From NCBI GenBank assembly GCA_959604655.1, contig CAUHCL010000039.1, positions 1-16,459 of the forward strand: a stretch of 16,459 nt of DNA. The letters are read 5' to 3'. Origin of the DNA: an uncultured Alistipes sp. GTDB lineage: Bacteria > Bacteroidota > Bacteroidia > Bacteroidales > Rikenellaceae. Made by a program: the position numbers and the translations under genes. The stretch's first letter is position 1. Each line of letters starts with the position of its first letter. A model generated the notes under the pieces. The model had not been told where the DNA came from and ran no database searches. It saw only the letters and a program-made list of their open reading frames with translations. This document shows positions 6,537 to 12,840 of this stretch, one piece after another.

Positions 6537-7895
6537 TCATATTATCTCTAAAGAAATAAAATCTTCTTTCAATCTTGCCACTTCTGCGGATAAGGTTTCC
6601 GGCAGGAATTTAGCATAGACCTTTTCGGTGACATCCGTACTTCCATGCCCAAGCAAGCGGCTGACCACAGACATTGACAAACCTTTGTTCAAAGCGAAGA
6701 CCGCAAAGGAGTGGCGCGCCACGTGCATTGACAAGTTGAAAGGTAAGCCGATTTGTTCACCGACTACCGCCAACGACTGGTTGATACATTTGGTCGCATT
6801 GTTGCGCGCTTTATAGAGAGCTTCCGCATCATCCAAATCCAAAGATTCCTTCACAAGATTGAAAACATATTTGCATCCTTCGCGCTTTTCCTGCCATTGC
6901 TGCAAGATGTGCAATGCCGGTTCCGTAAGTGGAATCACGTGACGTTTGTTTGTCTTGATCATAATCTTTCGCAACTCCTTCCGAACAAAGTCAATATGTT
7001 TCCATTGTAAGGTCATCACATCCACAACACGAAGTCCGCAAGCATGGAATGCAAAGAAAAACATTTCCAAAAACTCTTTCCTGCGAGGTTCATTGCAAGT
7101 CTTATAATATTCCAACAAAGACAGCATTTGTTCCTTGTTCAGACTTTTTCCGTCAAATTCGCTTTCCTCCTCCGATAAAGAAGCCTTCGTGACAATACGC
7201 ATGTCCTGGATTCTTGCATTTACGGCAGGCTCCATAATGTTCATTTCACAGGCATACGCACAGGCTTTCAGGATAGGGGTCAAAGAATGATTGATAGTCG
7301 CATCACTGTTCTGCTTGATTTCCCTGCGCCAGTTTATATAGCTATCCAAAAGTTCAGGAGTCATATCACCGACAAAAATGGAATCCGGGCGGTAAGTTCC
7401 ATGTCTGGTCGCTCTAAGAAAGGTTTGGAATATATTCATGCAGCTCTTTCCGTTCTCGTATCGGCTTCTCCCGATTCTGTTTCTCGAATAATCGGAAGCG
7501 AGGCGTTCCAATGTGAACTCCACGAAATCTTTTCCTTGGTCTCGTCGGGCAAGAGGCTTGTCAGCAAGAAAACCGGAAACGACATCTACCGTTATCTGAT
7601 TCGGATGCTTTTCGTTATACTCCGCAAGCAGACTGTCAATCCGTTCAACACGGGCCAGCAGAAGCTGGTTAAGACGTTTATACTCGCTTCCATAACTGAC
7701 TCGCAATTCGCCTCGTCCCTGATTGCCGTTCTGATTCCAGTCAGCAATTTTTGCAAAGACATTTGTCGTTTTGCGGATAATCTCCCTGTTCCAGGTATAT
7801 TCCAAAACGACAGGGTAAGCTTTGTCCGCTTCCGTATCTTTGGGGACACGGAGCCGGTATCTGCCAAGTGGATATAGTCTTTTTGGTCTTCCCAT
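6537..7895 (-). CDS. Tyrosine integrase of the mobilizable element
   Basis: 452 residues, the usual length of Bacteroidota conjugative/mobilizable-element integrases. The N-terminal part (1-100) resembles an arm-binding domain, residues about 120-225 are the SAM-like core-binding domain, and the C-terminus is catalytic: Arg289 (ACGLRVVDVM), Lys315/317, His391 and Arg394 (HVARHSF), His417 (LLGHGS) and nucleophile Tyr427 (EKVYAKF). All active-site residues are present, so the enzyme should work. Start ATG 7895 has a strong AAGGAGG about 9 bases upstream, unusual for this phylum. Its promoter overlaps one of two near-identical 20-bp direct repeats, suggesting autoregulation or nearby att arm sites. 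It is the last element gene before the chromosome, as expected next to an attachment site. Confidence 0.96.
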   Translation of the reverse strand: MGRPKRLYPLGRYRLRVPKDTEADKAYPVVLEYTWNREIIRKTTNVFAKIADWNQNGNQGRGELRVSYGSEYKRLNQLLLARVERIDSLLAEYNEKHPNQITVDVVSGFLADKPLARRDQGKDFVEFTLERLASDYSRNRIGRSRYENGKSCMNIFQTFLRATRHGTYRPDSIFVGDMTPELLDSYINWRREIKQNSDATINHSLTPILKACAYACEMNIMEPAVNARIQDMRIVTKASLSEEESEFDGKSLNKEQMLSLLEYYKTCNEPRRKEFLEMFFFAFHACGLRVVDVMTLQWKHIDFVRKELRKIMIKTNKRHVIPLTEPALHILQQWQEKREGCKYVFNLVKESLDLDDAEALYKARNNATKCINQSLAVVGEQIGLPFNLSMHVARHSFAVFALNKGLSMSVVSRLLGHGSTDVTEKVYAKFLPETLSAEVARLKEDFISLEII

Positions 7896-7933
7896 ACGCT
7901 TTTTCCTCCTTTTTTAATATTCCCGAGGAGAAA

Positions 7934-7961
7934 CAAAGGTAATGTATTTTAGACAAACAAA
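7934..7961 (-). promoter_or_regulatory. Integrase promoter
   Basis: On the minus strand TACCTTTG (7941-7934) is a perfect TAnnTTTG -7 box, with TTTG at 7961-7958, 16 bases upstream, a slightly short spacing. The -33 box lies inside the direct repeat at 7944-7963. Confidence 0.65.
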
Positions 7962-8004
7962 CTCCGATTTTGAGCGAAAAAACCGTAATTTAGACAAACA
8001 AACC
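7944..8004. repeat. Two 20-bp direct repeats, candidate integrase arm or att sites
   Basis: Bases 7944-7963 and 7985-8004 match at 18 of 20 positions (core TTTAGACAAACAAAC), with starts 41 bases apart. A third, shorter copy GACAAACAAA lies at 8035-8044, inside the hairpin next to the DUF2795 gene. They fill the gap between integrase and chromosome, where core and arm-type integrase sites are expected. Confidence 0.6.
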
Positions 8005-8028
8005 GCACCGTCTGAGGCCCTAAAACAC

Positions 8029-8065
8029 CAGCGCGACAAACAAATTATTATTGTTCATCGCGCTG
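8029..8065 (-). terminator. Hairpin downstream of the DUF2795 gene
   Basis: CAGCGCGA (8029-8036) and TCGCGCTG (8058-8065) are perfect 8-bp arms around a 21-base AT-rich loop that can itself pair further (AACAA/TTGTT). On the minus strand it is followed by GTGTTTTAGG. It is probably the DUF2795 terminator, and may also lie at the element/chromosome junction. Confidence 0.55.
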
Positions 8066-8096
8066 ATATTTAATTATTTAACCTGTCTGAAGGCTG

Positions 8097-8318
8097 TTAA
8101 TATTCTTCCTCGTTGAAGAAAAAGTCGTCTTTTGAGGGGTAGTCGGGCCAAATATCTTCTATCGACTCATAGATGTCGCCTTCGTCTTCGATCTCCTGAA
8201 GATTCTCCAATACTTCCAGCGGGGCGCCCGAGCGAATCGCGTAATCGACCAATTCCTCCTTGGTTGCAGGCCATGGTGCGTCCTCCAATTTCGATGCTAA
8301 CTCTAAAGTCCAATACAT
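8097..8318 (-). CDS. DUF2795 family small acidic protein
   Basis: 73 residues. The body has the DUF2795 pattern, with APWPATKEELVDYAIRSGAP at 14-33 and LENLQEIEDEGDIYESIEDI after it, then an acidic C-terminus DDFFFNEEEY. It is very close to the small DUF2795 proteins I know from Bacteroidota genomes; their function is unknown. It is a monocistronic chromosomal gene, with its own promoter at 8395-8402 and a hairpin downstream. Its high conservation makes it a useful landmark: the mobile element was inserted just downstream of it and did not break it. Confidence 0.9.
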   Translation of the reverse strand: MYWTLELASKLEDAPWPATKEELVDYAIRSGAPLEVLENLQEIEDEGDIYESIEDIWPDYPSKDDFFFNEEEY

Positions 8319-8346
8319 AATGTCGTAGTTTTACGTTTCTGCATAT

Positions 8347-8402
8347 TTTCGAGGCTCGGAAAAAATTTGTTCGTCTCGAAATCTATATCGGTCGCAAATA
8401 TA
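8347..8402 (-). promoter_or_regulatory. DUF2795 promoter and leader inverted repeat
   Basis: The minus strand has TATATTTG (8402-8395), a perfect -7 box, with TTGC/TTTG-type sequence about 12-20 bases further up. In the leader, TTTCGAG (8347-8353) and CTCGAAA (8375-8381) form an inverted repeat that could fold in the mRNA. The rest of 8403-8575, up to the adenosyltransferase gene, shows no gene; it holds only a weak 5-bp hairpin around 8529-8542. Confidence 0.6.
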
Positions 8403-8575
8403 GAAAAAAAACGACAAATGCAAGTACTTTCGTATGCAATCTTACGGACAGTTCTACCGCTGCTGCCATAATACCTTGTCAGTCTGCCTATTATCTGCCG
8501 TGCGGAACTTGTGCGGAGCTAGACGAATCCCGATGTTTCGGGGTACATTGCAGAGCTTGCTGCGGGCGATCCGTA

Positions 8576-9124
8576 TTACGGAATCCAAAGTATTTCGTCG
8601 ACGTGAAAGTGCTCGGTGAGCGTGCGACCTAAAAGATAAAAATAGTCCGAAAGTCGATTGAGGTATATCGTGGCGCGCCCGTCTATGTCGTATTTCGATG
8701 CGGCGCCTATGGCCGCGCGTTCGGCACGTCGGCATACGGTGCGGCAGACGTGACACAGCGATACGCGTTCGTCGCCGCCCGGGACGGTGAATTTGTCTAT
8801 CGCGGGCAGCCGCTCCTGCATGGCGTCGATGGCGTGCTCCAGTTCGTCGGCATCGCACTCCAGATGTGCCGTCTTGTCGTGTCCTCCCTCGCCCGTGGCG
8901 AGCAGGGCCTCCACGTTCATCAGACGCGACTCTATGCGCCGCAACATGTCGGTGTGGGGCCGCAGGTCGGCATCCGCCGCGAGTTTGTCGGCCAGCAGGG
9001 CGATGAACGCCGTGAGTTCGTCCACCGTTCCGTATGCCTCCACCCGTTCGTCGGTCTTGTATACGCGCTCTCCGCCGATTAGCGACGTGAGTCCTTTGTC
9101 GCCTCCCTTGGTATATATTTTCAT
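8576..9124 (-). CDS. pduO: PduO-type corrinoid (cob(I)yrinic acid a,c-diamide) adenosyltransferase
   Basis: 182 residues, normal for the family. It transfers the 5'-deoxyadenosyl group of ATP to cob(I)alamin, making coenzyme B12 for enzymes such as methylmalonyl-CoA mutase. Signature motifs are all present: TKGGDKGLTSL at 5-15 (ATP loop), RVEAYGTVDELTAF at 27-40, VCRRAERA around 130-137 and LNRLSDYFYLLGR at 155-167. Its ATG overlaps the stop of the preceding gene by 4 bases (ATGA at 9124-9121), so it is translationally coupled as the last gene of a three-gene operon. The family assignment is firm; the symbol pduO denotes the family, not a propanediol operon. Confidence 0.95.
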   Translation of the reverse strand: MKIYTKGGDKGLTSLIGGERVYKTDERVEAYGTVDELTAFIALLADKLAADADLRPHTDMLRRIESRLMNVEALLATGEGGHDKTAHLECDADELEHAIDAMQERLPAIDKFTVPGGDERVSLCHVCRTVCRRAERAAIGAASKYDIDGRATIYLNRLSDYFYLLGRTLTEHFHVDEILWIP

Positions 9125-9645
9125 AATCTGAACGATTGTTTCGGCAGGTAATTGTTAAACAGCAGAAGGTATCCGCGATTGTCTATGTCGGTACAGCGGT
9201 GCTTCGCGATTATGGCGCGGCACGCCTTGTCGCGCATGCGGTCGTACCACGGCGACATTATGCAGAGCGTCGAGCCGTCGGCTTCGGCTTTTGCCGCCAT
9301 TGCGCCCAGCCTTTCCGATGCCACCGCGAGCGTCGCCACCGTAAAATCATGCCGCGCCGTATCGTCGTCGGCACAATCTATGCCGAACGAGGTGTATCCG
9401 CAATGAATCATCAGGTTTTGCAGCTGTACGGCACGCCGCTCGGAGATCCCGCGGCTCTTCAGTGCGGTGTAAAGCGCGGTGTCGCCGTCGATCGGGGCGG
9501 AGCGCATGAACACCTGCCTTACGATGGCGTAAACGAACGGCGAGTGCACGCCGTGCCCGCGGAAATAGCGCGCGCGCTTCAGGTCGGTCGGGAGGTTGCG
9601 CAACCCGTAAAGCCGCCGTTTTATGGTTCTGCCCGAGATTTTCAT
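9121..9645 (-). CDS. Small HSPFVY-motif protein, possibly methyltransferase-related
   Basis: 174 residues. A basic N-terminus contains RGHGVHSPFVYAIV at 29-42, a signature seen at the start of many Bacteroidota class I SAM-dependent methyltransferase-like proteins. Here no glycine-rich SAM loop follows, and the protein is shorter than those, so it may be a diverged or shortened relative. The C-terminal half (TLCIMSPWYDRMRD and RGYLLLFNNYLPKQSFRL) looks like alternating strands and helices. It starts 5 bases after the flavoprotein gene and overlaps the adenosyltransferase start by 4. The frame runs open far upstream (to 11076), but that part is antisense or out-of-frame to the flavoprotein gene; ATG 9645 is the sensible start. 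Function unknown. Confidence 0.78.
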   Translation of the reverse strand: MKISGRTIKRRLYGLRNLPTDLKRARYFRGHGVHSPFVYAIVRQVFMRSAPIDGDTALYTALKSRGISERRAVQLQNLMIHCGYTSFGIDCADDDTARHDFTVATLAVASERLGAMAAKAEADGSTLCIMSPWYDRMRDKACRAIIAKHRCTDIDNRGYLLLFNNYLPKQSFRL

Positions 9646-9650
9646 TCGTG

Positions 9651-10913
9651 TTATTTCTTCAGTTGTCCTGCCAGACGTCCCGTCGAGAAGGCTATCTGCA
9701 TGTTGTAACCGCCCGTATTGGCATCCAGATCGAGCACTTCGCCCGCGAAATAGAGGCCCTTCACTTTCAGCGATTCCATCGTGTACTTGTTCACCTCGTC
9801 GCAGCACACGCCGCCCGCCGTTACCACGGCGTATTCGAACGGGGCGTAGTCGACGATGGGGAACACCATGCCTTTCAGCACCTTGATGAGTCGGCGGATC
9901 TCGGCATCGGTCACCTTGCGTATGTAATTCTTCGAATGTACGTCCAGCTCGTGCGCTATGGGCATTACCAGATTCTTGGGGACGAGCTTGCGCAGCAGTT
10001 CCGAGAAGAATTCTTCGGGCTGCATCTCGGCTATCTCGCGCTTTATGCGGTCGAACAGCGTCTCCTCGTCGAGCGCGGGCTTCATGTCGAGCACTATCTT
10101 CACCTTGCGTTCGTCGATGAGGGCATCCACCGCGTCGCGGCTCAGCCGCAGTGCCACCGCGCCTTCTATGCCGCGCTCCGAGAATCCTATCTCGCCGAAC
10201 TCCTCGCGCACGACCTCGCCGTCGACGACGAGTTGCGCGCGGACATTGCGGAGCAGCAGCCCGTCGAGGTATTTGCGCTGCGGATGCGACGTGCGCAGTG
10301 GTGTGAGCGACGGTCGCACCTCCGTCACCGTGTGGCCCAGCTCGTCGGCGAACAGATATCCGTCGCCCGTCGAACCCGTGGCGGGGTAGCTCACGCCTCC
10401 CGTGGCGACGATCACTGCCGAGGCTTCCTCCTTGCGGCGGAACCCGCGCTTGTTGACGTACGTGACGCCGTAGACCTTGCCGTCGGATGTCAGTATCCCG
10501 TCCGCGCGCGTGCCGTACATGAACGTCACTCCGTTGTCGGTGCAGTAGTCGACCAGGGCGTTGGCTATGTCCCAGGCCTTGCCGCTGTGGGGAAATACGC
10601 GCTGTCCGCGTTCTATGTCGAGTTTTACGCCGAGGCGTTCGAACAGACGTATGGTCGCCTTGTTGTTGAACTCGGCGAAAGCCACGTCGAAGAAGTCGGC
10701 GTTGACCCGTATCGCCTCGCGGAATTCCTCGGGCGGACGGGCGTTGGTTACATTGCAGCGTCCCTTGCCCGATATGCGGATCTTGCGTCCCGCCTTCTCC
10801 ATCTTCTCCATCAGAAGTACCTGCTTGCCGTTGCGGGCCGCCGTGGCCGCCGCCATCAGGCCTGCGGCTCCCGCGCCTATGACTATAACGTCGTATATGT
10901 TGTCTTTTTCCAT
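9651..10913 (-). CDS. HI0933/BaiN-family NAD(P)/FAD-dependent oxidoreductase
   Basis: 420 residues, full length for the family. The N-terminus has the dinucleotide-binding loop GAGAAG at 13-18, and the family hallmark RKIRISGKGRCNVTN at 43-57. The C-terminus has TAGGVCCDEV and LYFAGEVLDLDANTGGYNMQ, the second flavin-contacting region. Relatives include BaiN, linked to bile-acid reduction, but most members have no proven substrate, so the bile-acid role should not be assumed. It is the first gene of the operon with the HSPFVY protein and the adenosyltransferase, and has a -7 box TACCTTTG at 10943-10936. Confidence 0.93.
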   Translation of the reverse strand: MEKDNIYDVIVIGAGAAGLMAAATAARNGKQVLLMEKMEKAGRKIRISGKGRCNVTNARPPEEFREAIRVNADFFDVAFAEFNNKATIRLFERLGVKLDIERGQRVFPHSGKAWDIANALVDYCTDNGVTFMYGTRADGILTSDGKVYGVTYVNKRGFRRKEEASAVIVATGGVSYPATGSTGDGYLFADELGHTVTEVRPSLTPLRTSHPQRKYLDGLLLRNVRAQLVVDGEVVREEFGEIGFSERGIEGAVALRLSRDAVDALIDERKVKIVLDMKPALDEETLFDRIKREIAEMQPEEFFSELLRKLVPKNLVMPIAHELDVHSKNYIRKVTDAEIRRLIKVLKGMVFPIVDYAPFEYAVVTAGGVCCDEVNKYTMESLKVKGLYFAGEVLDLDANTGGYNMQIAFSTGRLAGQLKK

Positions 10914-10935
10914 CGTTTCTTAATGTCGAACTCCG

Positions 10936-10943
10936 CAAAGGTA
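10936..10943 (-). promoter_or_regulatory. -7 box of the flavoprotein operon
   Basis: The minus strand reads TACCTTTG, a perfect TAnnTTTG, about 23 bases upstream of the start codon. No clear TTTG is found at -33. Confidence 0.55.
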
Positions 10944-11006
10944 CTAATTTGTCGTCGGATTCCCGCGTTTTTTGCGGCTCTCGGATGCCGATTATGCTGA
11001 AATAAT

Positions 11007-11014
11007 TATCTTTG
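11007..11014 (+). promoter_or_regulatory. -7 box of the TSCPD gene
   Basis: TATCTTTG matches TAnnTTTG and lies 29 bases before the chosen start. The spacing favours the ATG at 11043 over 11031, which would leave almost no leader. Confidence 0.5.
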
Positions 11015-11042
11015 TCTGCGATTTCAGAAGATGATATACACA

Positions 11043-11294
11043 ATGGATAAGATGACGTACACGACCTGCGGCACATGTTCGCGGGCGATAAACATAGAAC
11101 TCGACGGCGATGTCGTGCGCCGCGTGGAGTTCGTCGGCGGTTGCCACGGCAATACTCAGGGAATAGCGTTGCTCGTGGCAGGCATGCGTGTCGACGAGGT
11201 AATCGCCAAACTGCAAGGCATCGACTGTCACGGCAAGGGTACGTCGTGTCCCGACCAGCTGGCCTGTGCGCTGCGTATCATGACCGAAAAGTAG
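11043..11294 (+). CDS. TSCPD domain protein (TIGR03905-like)
   Basis: About 83 residues consisting almost entirely of a TSCPD domain: an early CGTC pair, VEFVGGCHGNTQGI in the middle and the name-giving GTSCPDQLACAL near the end. Several conserved cysteines suggest metal or redox chemistry. The same domain is found at the C-terminus of some B12-dependent ribonucleotide reductases; the free-standing version (TIGR03905) has no known function. I use ATG 11043; ATG 11031 and 11052 are also in frame, and the CGTC lies close to the start, so a short version is likely. It sits head-to-head with the flavoprotein operon and upstream of the thioesterase gene. Confidence 0.88.
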   Translation: MDKMTYTTCGTCSRAINIELDGDVVRRVEFVGGCHGNTQGIALLVAGMRVDEVIAKLQGIDCHGKGTSCPDQLACALRIMTEK

Positions 11295-11360
11295 CCGCGG
11301 CGTACTGCATCGCGGGGCCGTTGGGGATAAAATGAACATTATCCGAGCGATTCGGGGTAT

Positions 11361-11389
11361 TTTGGTTGCTTTCGGCTGATGTATATTTG
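11361..11389 (+). promoter_or_regulatory. Promoter of the thioesterase gene
   Basis: TTTG (11361-11364), 17 bases, then TATATTTG (11382-11389): a near-ideal Bacteroidota promoter, 29 bases before the start codon. Confidence 0.75.
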
Positions 11390-11418
11390 TCCTTGCGAAA
11401 ATCAAAATCCGAATTACC

Positions 11419-11889
11419 ATGAAAAAGATAGTCAATCCTTGGCGCGGCATGGAGCGTTACCGCTGTTTCGGCTGCGATCCGCATAACGAACGCGGCCTGC
11501 GCATGGAGTTCTATGAGGACGGCGATGAGATCGTGAGCCGCTGGCGTCCGCGCTCGGAGTTTCAGGGGTGGGTCGACACCCTTCACGGAGGCATCCAGGC
11601 CACGCTGGCCGACGAGATCAGCAGCTGGGTGGTGTTCCGAAAATTCCAGACCAGCGGCGTTACGTCGAGGATGGAGGTCAAATACATGCGCCCGATCCAT
11701 ACCACCGACGACCATATAACGCTGCGCGCCTCGGTCGTGCGGCAGCGGCGCAACGTGGTGGATATCGATGTGACGATATTCGATTCGGCGGGCGAGCTGT
11801 GCACCCGCGCGCTGTGCGTCTATTTCCTGTTCCCCAAGGACAAGGCGCGCGACGAGTTCCATTTCTGCGAGTGCGGGGTGGAGGAATAG
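11419..11889 (+). CDS. PaaI-like hotdog-fold thioesterase
   Basis: 156 residues, a single hotdog domain of the PaaI type, expected to hydrolyse an acyl-CoA thioester. The active-site loop is LHGGIQATLADEISSW at 55-70 (His56-Gly-Gly and the catalytic Asp65/Glu66 region on the long helix). The N-terminus CFGCDPHNERGLRM is typical of a subgroup whose cysteines may bind a metal. The C-terminus also has two cysteines (CECG). The substrate cannot be told. It has its own promoter and converges on yajC across a hairpin. Confidence 0.9.
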   Translation: MKKIVNPWRGMERYRCFGCDPHNERGLRMEFYEDGDEIVSRWRPRSEFQGWVDTLHGGIQATLADEISSWVVFRKFQTSGVTSRMEVKYMRPIHTTDDHITLRASVVRQRRNVVDIDVTIFDSAGELCTRALCVYFLFPKDKARDEFHFCECGVEE

Positions 11890-11898
11890 GCAAATAAA

Positions 11899-11928
11899 AC
11901 GTCCGACCCCCGCAAGGAGTTCGGACGT
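11899..11928 (-). terminator. Terminator between the thioesterase gene and yajC
   Basis: ACGTCCGA (11899-11906) and TCGGACGT (11921-11928) are perfect 8-bp arms. On the minus strand the stem is followed by TTTTATTTG, so it is an intrinsic terminator for yajC; on the plus strand there is no T-run, though the stem may still stop transcription from the thioesterase gene. Confidence 0.8.
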
Positions 11929-11950
11929 CTCTGTCAGGCGCTTTCGCGGC

Positions 11951-12256
11951 CTATTTCTGCAACTGCGAGTTGTCGGCCACCACCATGTTCTTGTCGATGC
12001 GCAGCGTGACGTTGCCGTCCACCTCGATGAGCAGGGTAGTCTCCTTCACCTCCTTCACCGTGCCGTATATTCCGCCCGCGGTGATTATCTTGTCGCCCTT
12101 CTTGAGTCCCTCGCGGAACTTGGCCATCTCTTTGCGGCGTTTAGATTCGGGACGCCACATGAAAAAGTAGAGAACGGCTATCATGAGCAACATCATGATC
12201 CAGAAACCGCCCATTCCCGGTTGTCCTACGGCATCAGCCTGAAGCAAATTAATCAT
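11951..12256 (-). CDS. yajC: Preprotein translocase accessory subunit YajC
   Basis: 101 residues, normal length. One transmembrane helix at about 17-34 (GGFWIMMLLMIAVLYFFM) is followed by the family block WRPESKRRKEM and the cytoplasmic GDKIITAGGIYGTVKEV. YajC associates with SecDF at the SecYEG translocon in the inner membrane. It lies downstream of nusB, as in other Bacteroidota, but here a lipoprotein gene sits between them and yajC has its own promoter (TATATTTG at 12342-12335). Confidence 0.97.
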   Translation of the reverse strand: MINLLQADAVGQPGMGGFWIMMLLMIAVLYFFMWRPESKRRKEMAKFREGLKKGDKIITAGGIYGTVKEVKETTLLIEVDGNVTLRIDKNMVVADNSQLQK

Positions 12257-12334
12257 AACAATATAAATTTAATGTGTTTCGTTTATCGTTTCCGTTCGCG
12301 ACGTTGCACCCCGACACGTCGATTTTGTCGCTTA

Positions 12335-12342
12335 CAAATATA
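12335..12342 (-). promoter_or_regulatory. -7 box of yajC
   Basis: The minus strand reads TATATTTG, a perfect TAnnTTTG, in the 109-base gap between the lipoprotein gene and yajC. It leaves a leader of roughly 70 bases. Confidence 0.6.
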
Positions 12343-12365
12343 AGCAATTATTTCCGATTATGCGA

Positions 12366-12794
12366 CTATTCCACCTCGGCTTCGACGTATAGTTTCAAAG
12401 GTCGGGCCGAATCGGCGAAATAAAACTCTATGAGTTTCATCTGCCAGCCCTGCTGCCCGTGCGAATCGAACTCGCAGCGTATCTCCGTCGCGGCTTCGGG
12501 AGCCACGGGGCGTCGGTCGTAATCCAGTCTGACGCAGCCGCACGAGGTCGTGTGTCGCAGCAGCACCATCGGAGTCTTGCCGCCGTTCTCGACCCGCAGA
12601 CTCTTAACCGCGGTCTCGCCGCTGCGCATGCGGCCGAAGCGCAACGTGTCGCATATTCCGTCCTGCAACGCCTCGGAAGTTGCGGTCACGCTTTGCGAAG
12701 CCGTGCCCGCGGCCTTGTCGGCCTGCGGGCCGCAGCCTACCGCCAACAGCAGCACCGCTGCTGCCAACGCTGCATATGCGCGCTTCGTCGTCAT
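12366..12794 (-). CDS. DUF1573-type lipoprotein
   Basis: 142 residues from ATG 12794 (a TTG three codons upstream is less likely). The N-terminus is a lipoprotein signal: basic MTTKR, a hydrophobic stretch and the lipobox LAVGC with the acylated Cys21. The mature part is a short immunoglobulin-like DUF1573 domain with the hallmark TTSCGC followed by the D-rich strand and PVAPEAATEI. Such proteins are abundant and uncharacterised envelope proteins in Bacteroidota. It follows nusB by 46 bases in the same direction and is probably cotranscribed with it. Confidence 0.85.
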   Translation of the reverse strand: MTTKRAYAALAAAVLLLAVGCGPQADKAAGTASQSVTATSEALQDGICDTLRFGRMRSGETAVKSLRVENGGKTPMVLLRHTTSCGCVRLDYDRRPVAPEAATEIRCEFDSHGQQGWQMKLIEFYFADSARPLKLYVEAEVE

Positions 12795-12840
12795 CCGTAT
12801 CAAGTCAATGCTTAAATCGTGCCATGTGCCGCGTGATCCG

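Noticed and set aside
7287..7877. Plus-strand frame of 196 codons opposite the integrase
   Set aside because: Antisense shadow of the integrase, whose catalytic residues are complete on the other strand.
7896..8096. CRISPR-like repeats (GACAAACAAA copies)
   Set aside because: Only two full copies plus one partial one, with unequal sequence and no regular spacers; integrase sites or operators are a better explanation.
8430..8575. Possible tRNA or small RNA between the DUF2795 gene and the adenosyltransferase gene
   Set aside because: No tRNA-like cloverleaf or T-loop; only a 5-bp hairpin (CCCGA/TCGGG) without a T-run.
9648..11000. Plus-strand frame of 450 codons opposite the flavoprotein gene
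   Set aside because: Antisense shadow of a well-recognised gene; composition rich in His, Arg and Val with no family motif.
9646..11076. Long upstream extension of the frame of the 9121-9645 gene
   Set aside because: It overlaps the whole flavoprotein gene in another frame, is Arg/Gly-rich low-complexity sequence and is produced by GC-rich codon bias.
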